Notes under the pieces: model-generated
Databases searched by the model: none
Told to the model about the DNA's origin: nothing
The model's input: only the letters and a program-made list of their open reading frames with translations
From: Fistularia commersonii
Taxonomy: Eukaryota > Chordata > Actinopteri > Syngnathiformes > Fistulariidae
NCBI GenBank assembly: GCA_037954325.1
Contig: JBBMNZ010000015.1
Coordinates: forward strand, 4,382,001-4,446,000
Reading direction: 5' to 3'
Length of the DNA: 64,000 bases
Part shown: one piece after another, positions 23,301 to 35,709 of the stretch
How positions within the stretch are numbered: the first letter of the stretch is position 1
Layout of the letters: each line of letters starts with the position of its first letter
Program-made: the position numbers and the translations under genes

Positions 23301-24192
23301 TTGATAGCGGCGGGAGAGACTCGATGTCCTAAGGGGGAGTCGAGGAGTGTGGGCATGCCGAGTTCTCATACCAAGTGCTAATGTTTTAGAGCTGTGGACT
23401 GGAGATATAATTAGTTTCAAGGTGTCAGAGTTGCAATCCATCTGAAGACAATTTAAAAGACAATCTATTAAAGCATTTCTAGGTGTGATGAATTACTAAT
23501 GCATTGCAATACATCCACTGTGGATGAACTTTGTGGCTTTAACCTCCAAATACCCGGCGTCCACATGCATGGGATATGCGTTTTGATTTGATATTGTGTT
23601 CTGTGGGAATTCAGTCCATGTGTGCCCATATGTTGACTTTATTTTGCTTGAAAATTACATCAGCTCAAAAGATAATCCTTAGTTTTTAGACTTATCATGT
23701 CTCTATAAGCCCAAATAGAAAAGGGAAATTTAACACATGTAAGTAACAAGAGGACTGTAACTCAGCAGATTAAATGAAATAAATAACAAAGGACCATTAA
23801 CACTATAAATTTGGGATTTTCCTGAACACCTTTGAACAAAATATCCCGGGAGCACTAGCACTAGCATTAGTGTTTACTGAGTAGATTTGCATTGTTTTAA
23901 AGATCCAATCTTAATCTATGGGCAAGTTCTATTAACATTTTATTAAACAAATATACAGTTGGAAGACTAAAGTAAAGGTGGGATTCTGATTAAGGACCCC
24001 ATGTAATAAAAACACCCTTCACTGAGTGAAACTGTCAGTTCTTTTTCCAGGTAAATGGAAAACTGAAAAAAAGATAGATTAAAGCATTTTTAAAGAATTA
24101 ATTAATAAAATTGGAAATACTATCTGAAATGATAACCAAATGATTATAGAATTACTTTGAATATGCCTTTATTTAGCCTTTCATATTAAGAC
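20330..24192. other. Unique DNA, candidate regulatory blocks
   Basis: No gene or element is recognised over 3.9 kb. Two complex blocks stand out as possible conserved noncoding DNA: 20490-20860 (GTCAGTTAATTGATTATG, TGTAATCAATTGAGCTGACC) and 23185-23420 (TAATAATGCCTAATCATGAG followed by TTAATTACAGGACC). The open frame at 21932-22198 (+, 88 codons) is not supported by splice sites or domains. Short TTTA runs lie near 22560-22590. Confidence 0.35.
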
Positions 24193-24500
24193 GATAGGTG
24201 AGAAGCAGTGGTTACTGCTTCCATCTCACCGCTAGAAGGTCCCTGGTTTGATTCCAAAATGGGCCTTTCTGTTTGGAGTTGGCATGCTCTCCCTGTGTCT
24301 GTGTAGGTTTCCTCCAACAATGCAAAAACATCAATTGGATCATTTGGAGACTCTGAATTGCCCAAATGAGTGAAAGAGAGAGAATGGTTGTCTGTCTCTG
24401 TGCAGCTGTGACCAGTGTGAACCCTCCTTCTCGCCAAATGATAGCTGGAATAGGCTCCAATATGCAGGATAAGTGTTTAGGATAATGAATTAATGAATGA
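24193..24500 (+). mobile_element. SINE-like repeat, copy 4
   Basis: Plus-strand copy with the head GAGAAGCAGTGGTTACTGC, B-box-like GGTTTGATTCC (24245-24255), GGCCTTTCTGTTTGGAGTTG, CCTCCAACAATGCAAAAAC, the GAATGGTTGTCTGTCTCTGT block and tail GATAGCTGGAATAGGCTCC. It ends in a short AATG run. The open frames across it are repeat artefacts. Confidence 0.85.
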
Positions 24501-24847
24501 ATGAATATGCACAGATATGCCTTTATAGAAAAATCATTCAGTCACTGTGAGTACAATTACAAACTTTACTAAATGTTATTGGTATACAGAATCATGTGGT
24601 CATCACCTCACATTTGCATACCAAAGTGTTGTACAGCAGTTTGGCCATCCATACAAATTGACAACACAAATACAAATATTATTTGACAGTTTTCTACAGC
24701 ACACAACTAGCACTCACCTCATGTTAAAGACATGTACTTTTAAGTTGGGGTTGGAATTTAATGAAAAAAACAACAAGGATGTATCTCTGACAAATCAGTG
24801 AACAGTCAAAAATCCTGGAAAAAAGCCTTTACTCCTAAGTAAGACAC
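24501..24847. other. Unique DNA
   Basis: Nothing recognised between the SINE-like copy and the Rex3 fragment. Confidence 0.5.
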
Positions 24848-25514
24848 ATCCATCCATTGTCTACCACTCATCTGGGATCGGGTCGCCGGGGCAACAGCTG
24901 AAGCAGAGAGGCCCTGACCACCCTCGCCCCGGCCACTTGGACCAGCTCTTCTGGGGGGATCCCGAGGCATTCCAAGGGCAGCCAATACACATAGTCCCTC
25001 CAGCATGTCCTTGGTCTCCCGATGAACCCAACAGAACCCCATCACCAGCAAAAAGCTGAGACCCACTCCTGAGGTCACCAAGCCCGATCCCCTCAGTGCC
25101 CTGACTAGCCCTAGAAATTCTGTCCATAAATGTTATGAACATAACCGGTGACAAAGGACAGCCCTGCCAGAGTCCAACCCTCCTTGGAAAGGAGTCCAAC
25201 TTACAACCAGCAATGCACACTACGCTTTGGCACTGATCATACAAGGACCAAACAGCCAGTATTACAGGGGTTCCCCACAAGATACCCAAGGAGCACCCCC
25301 CAGGAATCCCCGCGGTACACAGTCAAATGCTTTCTCCAAGTCCACAAAACACATGTGGCCTGTTTGGGCAAACTCCCAAGCACCCTCAGGGACCCTGCTG
25401 AGGGGAAAAAAGCTGGTCCCCTTTTCCACAGCCGGGACAAAATTATATTGCTCCTTGTGTTGTGTGATCCCCCTATAGTTGGAGCACACCCTCTGGTCCC
25501 CCTTTTTAAAAAGT
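24848..25514 (-). pseudogene. Rex3 (RTE-clade) retrotransposon, decayed RT fragment
   Basis: Minus-strand remnant of a non-LTR reverse transcriptase. In order it reads SNYRGIT, then GTSFFPLSRVPEGAWEFAQ, then HMCFVDLEKAFDCVPRG, WSLYDQCQSVV, and VGLWQGCPLSPVMFITFMD. The catalytic FADD box is decayed to FAGD (SQLFAGDGVLLGSS). The QGCPLSP-coding stretch at about 25146-25166 matches, with one visible difference, the well-known conserved Rex3 site used to survey fish genomes. Frameshifts split it into at least three frames. It is truncated at its 5' end in the AAAAAGGGGGAC-type region (about 25514). It lacks roughly 100 bp near 25465 and most of the region between the FADD box and the extreme 3' end near 25020. 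The 3' end reaches the usual TAGACAATGGATGGATG. It is dead: the catalytic motif is lost and the frame is broken. Confidence 0.93.
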
Positions 25515-28140
25515 AAGTCGCAGCACAAGTTTAATGCATAATTTCAGTTAAAAGCAATTAAAAGCAAGTAATTTTAATGATAGGATGGATCAAATGTTGT
25601 TCATAATTCATTTTTTTGGAAAAGTTTACCTTGTATGGTCACTTTTTTCTTCTTATATCAGCAAAGGCAGGAAAGTTTGGACAGCAGCAGCTGCCGAGGC
25701 TTAAGCAAAGATTTTTACATCAATGGAGCAATCAAAACATCATAGCAGTTGATGCATTGACTATATTTTACTCTAATAGCTATTTATTTAGTGATCAATT
25801 CATTTATTCAATTAAATGCATTACTTGTTATATAAGAATAAAAATAAAGAATATTGGGCCAATATGTTCATTTGACTATCTATTTAAATAGAGACAGTTA
25901 AGTCTAATTGTGTGTCTGTATATATGTGTTTTAACTTCTATTGGCACATTAAACTCATTTGTGAAGATTCCTTTTCTCTCTTTACTTTAAACATTCCAAC
26001 TCTTCCGCTACACATTTCATTTATCTCCTGACCCTTTTTTTCTTTTCTTTTCCATCCTTTACTTTCCTGTTATTCTATTCCAGTTTCCACTTTTCCCCCC
26101 AAAATCTTTTCATTCTTATGCAAAATCATAGTTTCATTCTTTTCGGCTCCCACCCACCTCCTTGTGCTCTTATCATCCAGTTGTCTCCCTTTTTTCTTCC
26201 TCATCTGCCTGTTCTTCAATCTTCCTTTTGGATCTGGATTTCTTTACAGCAGCAAGTGTCAGTGCATTGCTTCTCAACTCCCTCTTGTGGTACTACTCTT
26301 ATTTATCGAAAGGTGGACACAAACACACATACCTTTCTCTTGCACATGGACATAGGAAGAATTCATGAATCAAAGAAAAAAAAAGAATGGAAAGAGTTGC
26401 CCGGACACTTTTAGGTCCACGTCAACATAGTACGAATAGTGCGAAACAGGGGCTGCCACGTTAATGTCAGGAGTGCACGCATCATAATTTGAAAAAATAA
26501 ATACATAATAAGTTCATGACTCTGAATGTGACATGCCATGGGTTTTATGGGTGTACTTATGCTAAGTAGAAGAACAAGAGGAAGGTGAGGTGAAAGAAAG
26601 AGGCATAAAGGCATCAGAATCTGAACATGATTCATATCCAGTTGCACAAGGCGGCAGCAGTCACATGTTTTCATATTCAGAACTATCCCCAGTGGCCTGG
26701 GATGAGGCGCTATGTTTAATTTAAAAGATTTTCTCTCCAAAGTAAGCTCCCTGAACCTTGACTACTGACTTGTTAGCACTCAAAACAACTGGAGACAGAT
26801 TGAGCAAGATGTTTATCAAGGGAAAGGAGGAGGAAAAACTGAGGTGATAAGGGGATCGAGAGGGGTCAGTGAACTTCGGACAACAAGAAATGACCGAGAT
26901 GATCACTTAGGAAGAAAGCAAACATATGTAAATCCAGTGATGGCATCTGTCCAAAGATAATTTTTCCCCTTCTTCTCCCACCTTGCTTTCCCTTGTGCTC
27001 TCTGTAGAGTTGAGAATAATTTGCCTCTTATCTCTTGCTCCGTTGTGCATGAATCAGTCATATTAATTACATGCATACAAATGCAAAATGGTTTATATAG
27101 TGATAAATGCACAGTGCAAACATGTGAGTGTACATAGTTTGTGCGTTTACAGAAGAATCATGACAAACATAGCCATTGGTACAAGTAATATGATTCTTTT
27201 ACGTAGATGTACTTGTAGATATATTTACTTATCACACATTCATGCAGAACGGCACTGATTTAAACCGCATGCGATCATCAGTAGCAATGAGTTACTCCAA
27301 AAATGTTTGCAGACTGGAGAGGAATAAATAAATCAATAAAGATAGATGGATGGATTAAAAAAATAAATAAATAAAATATTAGGCTAACTTTAATTCCTGT
27401 CTTTTTCTGTGCAACTGGCATCTTTAGAAGCTCAATTCAAATAGTTCCTATTATGTTTGTTAGCTCGCTGTCCACTTTTATTACTTAAATAATCATTTGT
27501 TTTATTCAGTTTATTATTTCATATAAAGTTCACAGAGACAGTACTAATTCAGCCCAGAGCTAATGGGAAAGGAGGTTTGGATTGCTGTTCATTAGTTGTA
27601 GTCCAGGATTAGCCTTAGCAGTGCAGCTACCCAGAGCCTGAACGAAGCTAATTAGATCTCTCTATCTTAGCACATCTATCTTTTACTCATCCTTCTTTCC
27701 TCACTTCCCCCTCTCTAAATAAATTGCTCTTTATTGCTCTTTATTACTCAATCATTCAGGTTATTGCCTCTGAAATAATGAGACTCCTGGTCAGGGCTGG
27801 TGTGATTGATTTTTCCTTTTTTTTCCTTTTCATTTTTATTTGTTTAAATGTGTGTGTGTGTGTGCGTGCTTTTTATTATTGTCTATGATTATGAACTCAT
27901 GGGGAATGAGAAAGATGAAGAAACAAAAGTAAAACTGTAATTCTTCACTTATTTGCTTCCTTTTTTAATTTTTTTTTTTTCATTTAATATGTTCTGGACA
28001 GCTGATGTGTCCAATAATCAAAATATCCAGGTCTGTATTTTGAATACATGATGCAAAATAAATTCCCAGAAAAATCCTGTATATTTCATCGAAATACAGG
28101 AAACTCTCTCTCTCTCATCCAAAGACAGTAAGGAAGAGAG

Positions 28141-28141
<1 letters not shown>
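25515..28141. other. Unique AT-rich DNA
   Basis: Pyrimidine-rich stretch at about 25970-26310. Short AAAT and GATG scraps at about 27325-27375. A complex block at 27540-27680 may be regulatory. No gene is recognised. Confidence 0.45.

Positions 28142-28183
<42 letters not shown>
28142..28183 (+). repeat. (CA)n microsatellite
   Basis: About 20 uninterrupted CA units. Confidence 0.98.
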
Positions 28184-28186
<3 letters not shown>

Positions 28187-30043
28187 GATCACAGATAATA
28201 CAGGGAGTGAGAGTTGGATGGCGGTTTTGTATAAATGTTTCATTCCTCCTGAATGGCAGGTTAAGTGAGGATACAATAATACTGCCGACAGTAATGGCAA
28301 CTTTAATTTCCTTTTCCTATTGTGGAGATTTATGTGGAGAAATTAAATTCCAGCAGCTCGCAGGCCTCAATAATCATTATACACTCAACTGTTTTCATGG
28401 TCACAATAGATAAAAGAAGCAGGTTAAGCACCAGGCGAGAGAGGAGGTAATCTGTGAGGGCTTAATAAACCCAAAAGGACATTATACAGATGTTGAAAAA
28501 GTCTTAAACTATTGAAAAAAAAAAGGATTCAGGTTTATCGTCAGTTCAAACAAAAAAGTGTCCCAGCTCACCTTAAAGCACAGCAGAATATATCCTGTGT
28601 AACCAAAATTGACTGGGTTCATTCTAAATGTTGATTCAACATCAGCCCTAGTTCACAAACATATCCAGCAAAAATACATGAAATAACCTAATAAACATGG
28701 GAAAAGCCTTTCAGAGCTGTAATTTGAAATAGAAAATTTGTGAAATGTAATTTAAGCAATGCATTTTACATTAAATAATGACATGGAATTGATGTACAAG
28801 AAAGGTTTTATCATCTGCTTCATATGTTAGGAAAAACATGCATTTGGTTTCTTGCTATTGGTTTGATAATTAAAAGACACAACAAACTGATTCCCCTGTA
28901 ATATGCTGTTGAGGAGTAAAAATTTAAGCAGTTTCGACAAGAGCAGATGTTCCTTGGCATCTCTGCCGTGGTACACCCAACCAAAACAATGAAGGCAATT
29001 TGTAGGGTAGCTAAATATGACAAAGGTGATCAATATTACTCAGTATGTTCCAAGCTCCAGGAACCGGGTATATGTCCATCATAAATAACTGTGTTTATAG
29101 CACACTAAATATTATTTTATAGGCTATCAATTTATATTGGCACCATGCTTAACATAGTGCAACAGATTTTATCTCACAATATTAAATAGCCAAGTATTGT
29201 CAGGTAATTTTTTTTTTTTGCATTTGCATTTGCATTTGTATTATTCAATCATCATTTGTATGCATGTCTCCAAAGAAGCGCTGCCCATTTGGGACACTGG
29301 TAGGACACTAAAATAACCTCCGACCCGCACATCAGGAGCAACACATTTCCTGAAGTTTGTAAGTTAATATACTGTGGCATGTGTTTGGAGTTTGGAGGTT
29401 TTCAAAAGGACAATGAAGTATCTATGTGATCATTCCAGCTTATTTCAAAAGACAACAGTGCACTTGATGGGTTCAGTGGATACTCTAAGATGGCCAAAGA
29501 GGGTATAAGTAGGTATACAGGTAAATGAATGTTGGTAGAGGATTCTCCCCCTCTCCTCTTATAAAGGCTTTGAGTACATTCGACTCTGCATTTTTCCATA
29601 TTTAAGTAATTTTGTTTTTATCTGTGATCTACAAATAGATACGTCATAATCCTTGGTTATACATATTTTTGAATAATGTATAAATAGGGTGTGGTTCCAT
29701 AACTAGCTAAACTGTGCTTGAAAATGCATGTCAGCTGCTTTATGCCTCTTGACATCAGTATTACTGCACCCTCTCTGTTAGCAGCAGAAGCAACCCAGTC
29801 ATGGAGCCCTGAACTGCAGTGATTGATGATAAATATGAGCATAGTCCTGTTTCTGAGTGTGAACAATGTCGATGATGAAGGAGTTGTCGGTCCAATGCCG
29901 TGCTGTGATGTGCAAAAAGGGGGTTAAACTGCAACATTCAGCTTGGCTGTTCATCCCTCATTTATTAAAACCAAACCTTATCACATGACAAGTGTCATTG
30001 AAGTTTGACATTGATGGAATAATCTGCACTCACAGCAGCTGAC

Positions 30044-30045
<2 letters not shown>
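28184..30045. other. Unique DNA with one candidate regulatory block
   Basis: The block at 28220-28400 (ACTTTAATTTCCTTTTCC, GAAATTAAATTCCAGCAGC, CAATAATCATTATACAC) is complex and repeat-free. The rest is ordinary AT-rich DNA without recognisable genes. Confidence 0.35.
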
Positions 30046-30107
<62 letters not shown>

Positions 30108-30126
30108 TGAGTGAGAGAGAGAGAGA
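30046..30126 (+). repeat. Compound (GT)n-(GAGT)n-(GA)n microsatellite
   Basis: Pure GT to about 30105, then GAGT and GA units to 30126. Confidence 0.97.
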
Positions 30127-30839
30127 TGTGCAGAAATTGCTGGCCGATACTAAATAATTTTCCTGCGTGAGAAATTAAAACCTATATTATTATTGTTTTA
30201 TCACAGTAATGGATTTTGCATCCATACCCAGTTTTGATTTCATAAATCTTCAACATTGTTCTTTCTATCTTACAAAAATATATTGCTTAACCTGTCCACA
30301 ACGGCCACAGTAACCTGCTCGCATGTTTGCAACTAAACACTGTTCAAATTGATGAAATGGGCCGCTGCTTAACAGAAATGCAAGAAATACAAGACAAATT
30401 CACCTCATCACTGGAAAACACAATTTGGGATACCAAAAGACCACGTAATATGTCTGGACTTGTTCTGGCCCTCATTGGTTTTACACCTTCAGTTTTGAAG
30501 CATTTAGTTAGGTGTTATTGCAACTGGACAGGATAATGCTGAGACATGAGGGTGGAGGTGTGGTGGAGAGCCTCTACTCTGATTACATCACAATCAATCA
30601 CGATGTAGCTGCACCTAAAGAATTCCTAAAGAACGTATTATTGTGTTAAGCTCCAAATGGGATCATAATTCATAAATTCAACATGAATTGAAGAAGACAG
30701 ATTGAGACCATAAACTCATTAGGAAAATGTTTACTGAGGTAATAAATCAAGTGAAAATTAGGGTACATTTAATACAGGACTTTATAATGAATGCAAATTT
30801 TGCATTTGCCATTGGTTTGAGTGAGCTGAGTGGTTTCAC
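30127..30839. other. Unique DNA
   Basis: The 69-codon frame at 30327-30536 (+) has no domain. No other feature is seen. Confidence 0.45.
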
Positions 30840-31205
30840 CCTCTGCGGCTGTTGTTGGGGTTAGCTACTCTTTCCCCAGCATCTGACCTTCTTCCTCAGT
30901 CAGAGCCAAAAACGGCCTTTCTCTACCTCATCTGTCAGATCTTTGACCGTTTTCTTCAACCTGCCTCTGGTCACTCCTGCGTCCCTGAAGAGGTGCAGGT
31001 TGACAGCCTTACAAAGTCTCCGCATCCCACCTCAACAAGGTAGATGTTGGTCTTCCTACCAGCCTCCCGACACTCAAAAACCAAGTTGGTGTATTTGGCC
31101 TTTTTGTACTCGAAGGCAGCCTTGATCCCTTCCTCATATGGGATTGTAAGTTCCCTGAGGTAAGCTGACCTTGCGTTGCTGGACCATACAACTATGTTGG
31201 AGTGA
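30840..31205 (-). pseudogene. Non-LTR retrotransposon ORF, C-terminal remnant
   Basis: The minus strand reads LRELTIPYEEGIKAAFEYKK, then AKYTNLVFECREAGRKTNIY and LVEVGC, with a later FWL-type end near 30900. This pattern, an ELTVPWEE-like start, KYx-LxxECREAGW and a PVEVGCRGF-like block, is the conserved C-terminal tail of a LINE ORF common in fish genomes. Here W has changed to R and the GCRGF motif to GCGDF, and frameshifts follow. It is a 5'-truncated dead copy. The clade is not assigned. It abuts an oppositely oriented LINE fragment at about 31.2 kb. Confidence 0.7.
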
Positions 31206-32360
31206 AGGTATGGGAAAGAGTTGTGGAAACTAGTGAGAGAAGAAGTCAGCATTTATGAGCAACAGTATGGTTTCATGCCTTGAAAGAGTATCACAGATCC
31301 AGCATTGGCTTTGAGAATGCTGCATATGACATATGAAAAAAGCATATGAGAGGGTATTGAAAGAGGAACTATGGAATCGTATGAGGAAGTCTGGAGTAGC
31401 AGAGATGTATGTTAGACTGGTGAAGGACATGTTATGTGAGATGTGAGACAGTGGTAAGGTGTGCTGTAGGTGTGACAGTGAAGTTCAATGTGGAGGTGGG
31501 ACTACACCTCCAGCTCAGCTCTGAGAGTTTTCTTGGTCGCAGTGGACAGGCTGACAGATGCGGTTGTCAGGAATATCCATAGACTATGATGCTTTCAGCT
31601 GACAATGTGATCAGTAGTAAAAAGAAGGGAGCAGGTGGAGGAAAATCTCGAGAGGTGGAGGTACAGGTATGCCCTGGAAAAAAGAGGGAAAAAGGTCGGT
31701 TGTAGCAAAAGAGAATATATGTGAGAACGAGAGGAACCCAAGTGGAACCATGAGGCTACAGCGAGTAGTGATAAAGAAGATGGAAGATTTAAGTAGTTGA
31801 GGCCAACAGTACAGAGTAATGGAGAGTATGGAAAAGAGGTGAAGAAATGTGTTCAAGCAGGAATGGAACGGTGGAGAAAAGGGTCAGGGGTAATATGTTA
31901 TAAAAGAGTATCAGCCAAAATGAAAGGACCCATATACTGGATAGTGGTGAGACCAGTGATGTGGTATGGTTTAGAGAGAGTGGCAGATATGAAAATGTTG
32001 AGGTTCTCTTTGGGAGTGACAAGGACGGCTTAGGATCTGGAATGAGTCCATCAGAGGGACAGGACATGTTAGATGATTTGGAGATAAGGTCAGACAGGCC
32101 ATACTGAGATGGCATGGTCATGCACAGAGGAGAGATAGTGGATATAGTGGTAGAATGCTGCTGAGGTTGGAACTGCCATGCAGGCGACCGAGAGGAGGAC
32201 CAAAGAGAAGATTTATGGTTATAGTGGAAGAGGACATGAATTTAGTTAGTGTGAGAAAAAAGGATACAGAGGATAGGGTTAGATGGAGGAGGCTGATTTG
32301 CTGTGGTAATCCCCAAAGGGACCGGCCAAAAGGAAAAAGAAGAAGGGGATTTACAAAAGT
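31206..32360 (+). pseudogene. RTE-type LINE, decayed reverse transcriptase to 3' end
   Basis: Across three frames the plus strand gives EEVSIYEQQYGFMPRKSITD-like text, then EELWNRMRKSGVAEMYVRLV, then REQVEENLERW followed by a KREYMCENERN-type block. After that come VQSNGEYGKEVKKCVQAGME-like and WIVVRPVMWYGLE text, KMLRFSLGVTRTA, and at the end ELPCRRPRGGPKRRFM with DTEDRVRWRRLICCGNP. These are the palm, thumb and C-terminal blocks of an RTE-type element. The catalytic ADD stretch near 31590 is lost, reading ADNVISSK-like. Its 3' end (CCCAAAGGGACCGGCCAAAA) matches in outline the end at 57.84 kb. Multiple frameshifts and stops: dead. Confidence 0.85.
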
Positions 32361-32848
32361 TTGGTCTGTGGTTTAATTCGATTTGATTAACAGAAAACAG
32401 TGACGGAGGATAATCACTTACAGACCAAGGCATATACAGTATACTTTTATTAGATAGACACACAAATAAACGCATCTCAAAATAAAATACTTTAACTTTA
32501 TTTCATCACATTCTGTGACAAATTGCTTTTTTAATGGAGATAGAAATAATTATCTAGCTATGGATGGAATAAACATATTTACTGTCAACAGGTGGGGATG
32601 AACAAGGCTTTTCAATTGTGTTTTTCAATTCAGTGAAAACATTTTTCAGCCTATTTAAAAAAACACTATCCAAGTTATATCATGTACTACATGGCAGCAA
32701 TGGGTTAGTAAACATTTCCTAGTTATTTGTTTTCATCTAACTTTTTAACTATGAACAGAAATACATAATTCTGAATAAATAAATATTGGGACTTTTGGGA
32801 ATTATTGTGAGCAGGTACTAAATTTGCAGTATCAAAACAGATTTCCAA
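32361..32848. other. Unique DNA
   Basis: Nothing recognised. Confidence 0.5.
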
Positions 32849-32933
32849 CTCTCTCTCTCTCTCTTTCTCTCTCTCCCTCTCGCTCTCTCTCTATATATAT
32901 ATATATATAGATATTCATCTATATATATATATA
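32849..32933 (+). repeat. Compound (CT)n-(TA)n microsatellite
   Basis: CT-rich tract to about 32892, then TA runs split by GATATTCATC. Confidence 0.96.
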
Positions 32934-33262
32934 AGACTTATCAATGGTGGTCTTTAGTATTTATTCTGATTGTCATAGCAATGCACCAGGTGATGCTATC
33001 ATAGTAACAAACAGTAGCAGGTCAGAAGTAAGGTGGATAGCATGTCTTCAACAGGGCCAATCGGGTCTTTAACTGACAAGCTAAGAACCTAAACCTCACA
33101 CTTTTCACAAATGAAACCTGGACAAATGCTTCAAACCGCTTATTAAATTACTCCAGTTATTGTCTTGCACTGCACATTCATCATTTCCTCCACATTTATC
33201 TGAGCCAGGTCAACATGATGCAATGATGCAAGATAGATGCAAGATGATCAATGCACAATTAA

Positions 33263-33265
<3 letters not shown>
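32934..33265. other. Unique DNA
   Basis: Nothing recognised between the CT/TA and GA arrays. Confidence 0.5.

Positions 33266-33315
<50 letters not shown>
33266..33315 (+). repeat. (GA)n microsatellite
   Basis: About 25 GA units, homopurine on the plus strand. Confidence 0.98.
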
Positions 33316-33319
<4 letters not shown>

Positions 33320-34211
33320 AGACTATGGCAAGTTTAAAACAATAAACGGAATAAATAAAAGGAAGCTCACCCTCAGGAAAATGTCCTTCTTAATATTCAT
33401 TAACAGAGAACGGCAGGGAGTCTGTGAGAGTTGCCTTGTCGACAAGTACACAGGGATTGAAATATTAAGGGATGATGTAGGGCTCTCTCGGGGGTAACTT
33501 TGTCATCGTATTTGCCTGTTAAAGATACTGATATTTTGTCAGAGATAGTGCGTCTCTTTGCTGTCACATATTTGGTGTGTGGTCTGGGGGTTAACTGAAT
33601 GACTCCTTATGACTTGACAATGAAATTGATTCTACATTGAGCTTTATTAAACCAGATCTAGATGAAGTAAACATATATGCAGTTGGGGGTGATGCAAAAG
33701 TATAGGTTACTGTTAGTTGGGATGAAGAAGCAACCATTTACCCAACAGACACGAATAGATTAGAATATTATCTCAGGACAAGGCAGTTATTTTTCCAAAA
33801 ATATATCAATGTAGCTATCTTTTAAAAGATAAGACTAACATGAACATATAGGGTTATCTGAAAGATATAAATAAAATGTGAGTGACATTTAAATAAATAT
33901 GTCCCTCACACACAGCACATGCACACACACACACATATACTGTATACACACACACACACACACACACACACTCAAAATGTTTCCAAGTAAGCATTGCAAA
34001 ATATCATTTACTTCAATAACAACTTGAAATGAAGAATGCTAGGAGCCTATGTTTTAAGGAAAATTGTTCATTAAGGATCTTACAGATAAATAGGTTTAAT
34101 CCAGCATCAGTCATTTGAAAATCTTTTTTTTAACCTGACTCAACATAAAATTATTTCTTTTTATTCATTTAATTATTAATTATTTTATTTTTTAATTATT
34201 TATTTTTGATT
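33316..34211. other. Unique DNA with interrupted (CA)n
   Basis: An interrupted CA tract with a TATACTGTATA insert lies at 33906-33972, and TTTA/ATTA runs at about 34150-34210. No gene. Confidence 0.6.
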
Positions 34212-34520
34212 ATTTATTCATTATCGATGCCGCTCATCCTGTACTTAGGGTTTCAGGGGTGCTGGAGCCTATTCCAGATGCCGTTGGGCCAAAGGCGGAC
34301 GGGCAGGGCCACATACAGAACCATCGATTCTCATTCACACATCTTGGCAATTTAGGGCTTCCAATAAATCTGCTGCATGTTTTTGGCCAGTGTTATGAAA
34401 ACAGAGAAAACCCATGCAGACACTGGGAGAACATGCAAACTCAATACAGAATGGCCCCATCTGAATTGCACCGGGGACCTTGTGTGGCGGGAGTGCCAAC
34501 TACTCTGCCGCCGTGCTACC
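34212..34520 (-). mobile_element. SINE-like repeat, copy 5
   Basis: Minus-strand, nearly full copy. Tail CTCATCCTGTACTTAGGGTT, GGGGTGCTGGAGCCTATTCC, CATTCACACATCTTGGCAAT, then GGGAGAACATGCAAACTCAA and the head side ending TCTGCCGCCGTGCTACCC. Open frames through it are artefacts. Confidence 0.88.
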
Positions 34521-35156
34521 CTTTATTATTTATGTAAACGATAAAGCACAATAGTAGAGATAACATCACACGTGATCACCAAGGTAGTAATATTTGGAAA
34601 TTAATCAAAAAAGTGAGTGTTTGCATATTTGAAGGCAACACATCTTTAGTGAGCACAAAGGCGATCGGCAGTGGGAAGGTAAAGAAGTATGCTCTTACAT
34701 GAGGAAGTTGAAAGATGATAACACAGGAAGGCATTTTTCCTAATTATATATTGATTAATACTTAGAAACATTGGCACTGTTTGTTTACAACTTATGTTCC
34801 TTTTATCTTTCCATTATTTTGTTTCAAAATAAATGGGTGAAAAAAAATGCAATAATACTACTCTTTTGTGTTGATTCTTATGGTGGGTATAGAATACAGC
34901 TTGCCCATGACCGTGAGCCCTGGTGCTGCAAAGTATTAGTAAAAACAAAAGCTGAGAGACATTTGAATAGAAGACTTATTTATTAATTGAGCAAACACCC
35001 ATGCACGCTCAAGGCCAAGGCCGAGCAATCACAATGTTGTGACACTGAACAAGTGACAAAGGTGGTCTTCGGGAAAGCATTTAGCACAAGGCAGGTGTGA
35101 ATGGATTTTAAAAGCATCACAGGTGAAAGGCAGTCAATGCCTCTCTGAGGGCAAAA
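34521..35156. other. Unique DNA
   Basis: Nothing recognised. A miR-1-like word at 34672-34693 was considered and rejected. Confidence 0.5.
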
Positions 35157-35288
<132 letters not shown>

Positions 35289-35588
35289 ACTTTTTCATAC
35301 ACTATTTTCATAAAACTATTTTGCTCTTTAAATGTTATACATATATCTGTCTTTCTCAAATGGCAAACTAAGGGATGAAGAAAGATCTGGAGTTTGAATT
35401 AAAAATGAGACTGCTAGATTTGTCTGACTGCCTGGCCAAATGCAAAACATTAGCTGTCGAAATTGAAATGATAAAAACGGTGCTGTGAGAAATAGGATCC
35501 AGCTTTAAGATAATACTGGTATAAGTAGAAATTTGGGAAGATGGTGAAATTCCTTGACTGTCTTCAACCCTTTTTTTATATTGATCAG

Positions 35589-35709
35589 TCCTACCTTTCT
35601 GACAGTCTGTCTGGCTCTCCATCATTCCCTGATGAATATGAGAACATCAGGAGGGCTGCTTTCCAACTGGAAAAGATATATAGAACCAGAGTGACCAGAA
35701 AGCATTTGA
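35589..35709 (+). CDS. Candidate coding exon, unrecognised protein
   Basis: A T-rich acceptor (CCCTTTTTTTATATTGATCAG) is followed by 40 open codons and a good donor, GTATGT, at 35710. The peptide runs SYLSDSLSGSPSFPDEYENI and then RRAAFQLEKIYRTRVTRKHL, rich in acidic, basic and serine residues. It begins in phase 0 and ends in phase 1. The frame is open from 35541 through a (TG)n run at 35716-35736 to 35765, so part of the openness may be chance. No family is recognised. If real, it would belong to a plus-strand gene with very large introns. Confidence 0.25.

Noticed and set aside
34672..34693. A miR-1-like word (GGTAAAGAAGTATG)
   Set aside because: The seed differs from miR-1 and no complementary arm is visible upstream, so no hairpin forms.
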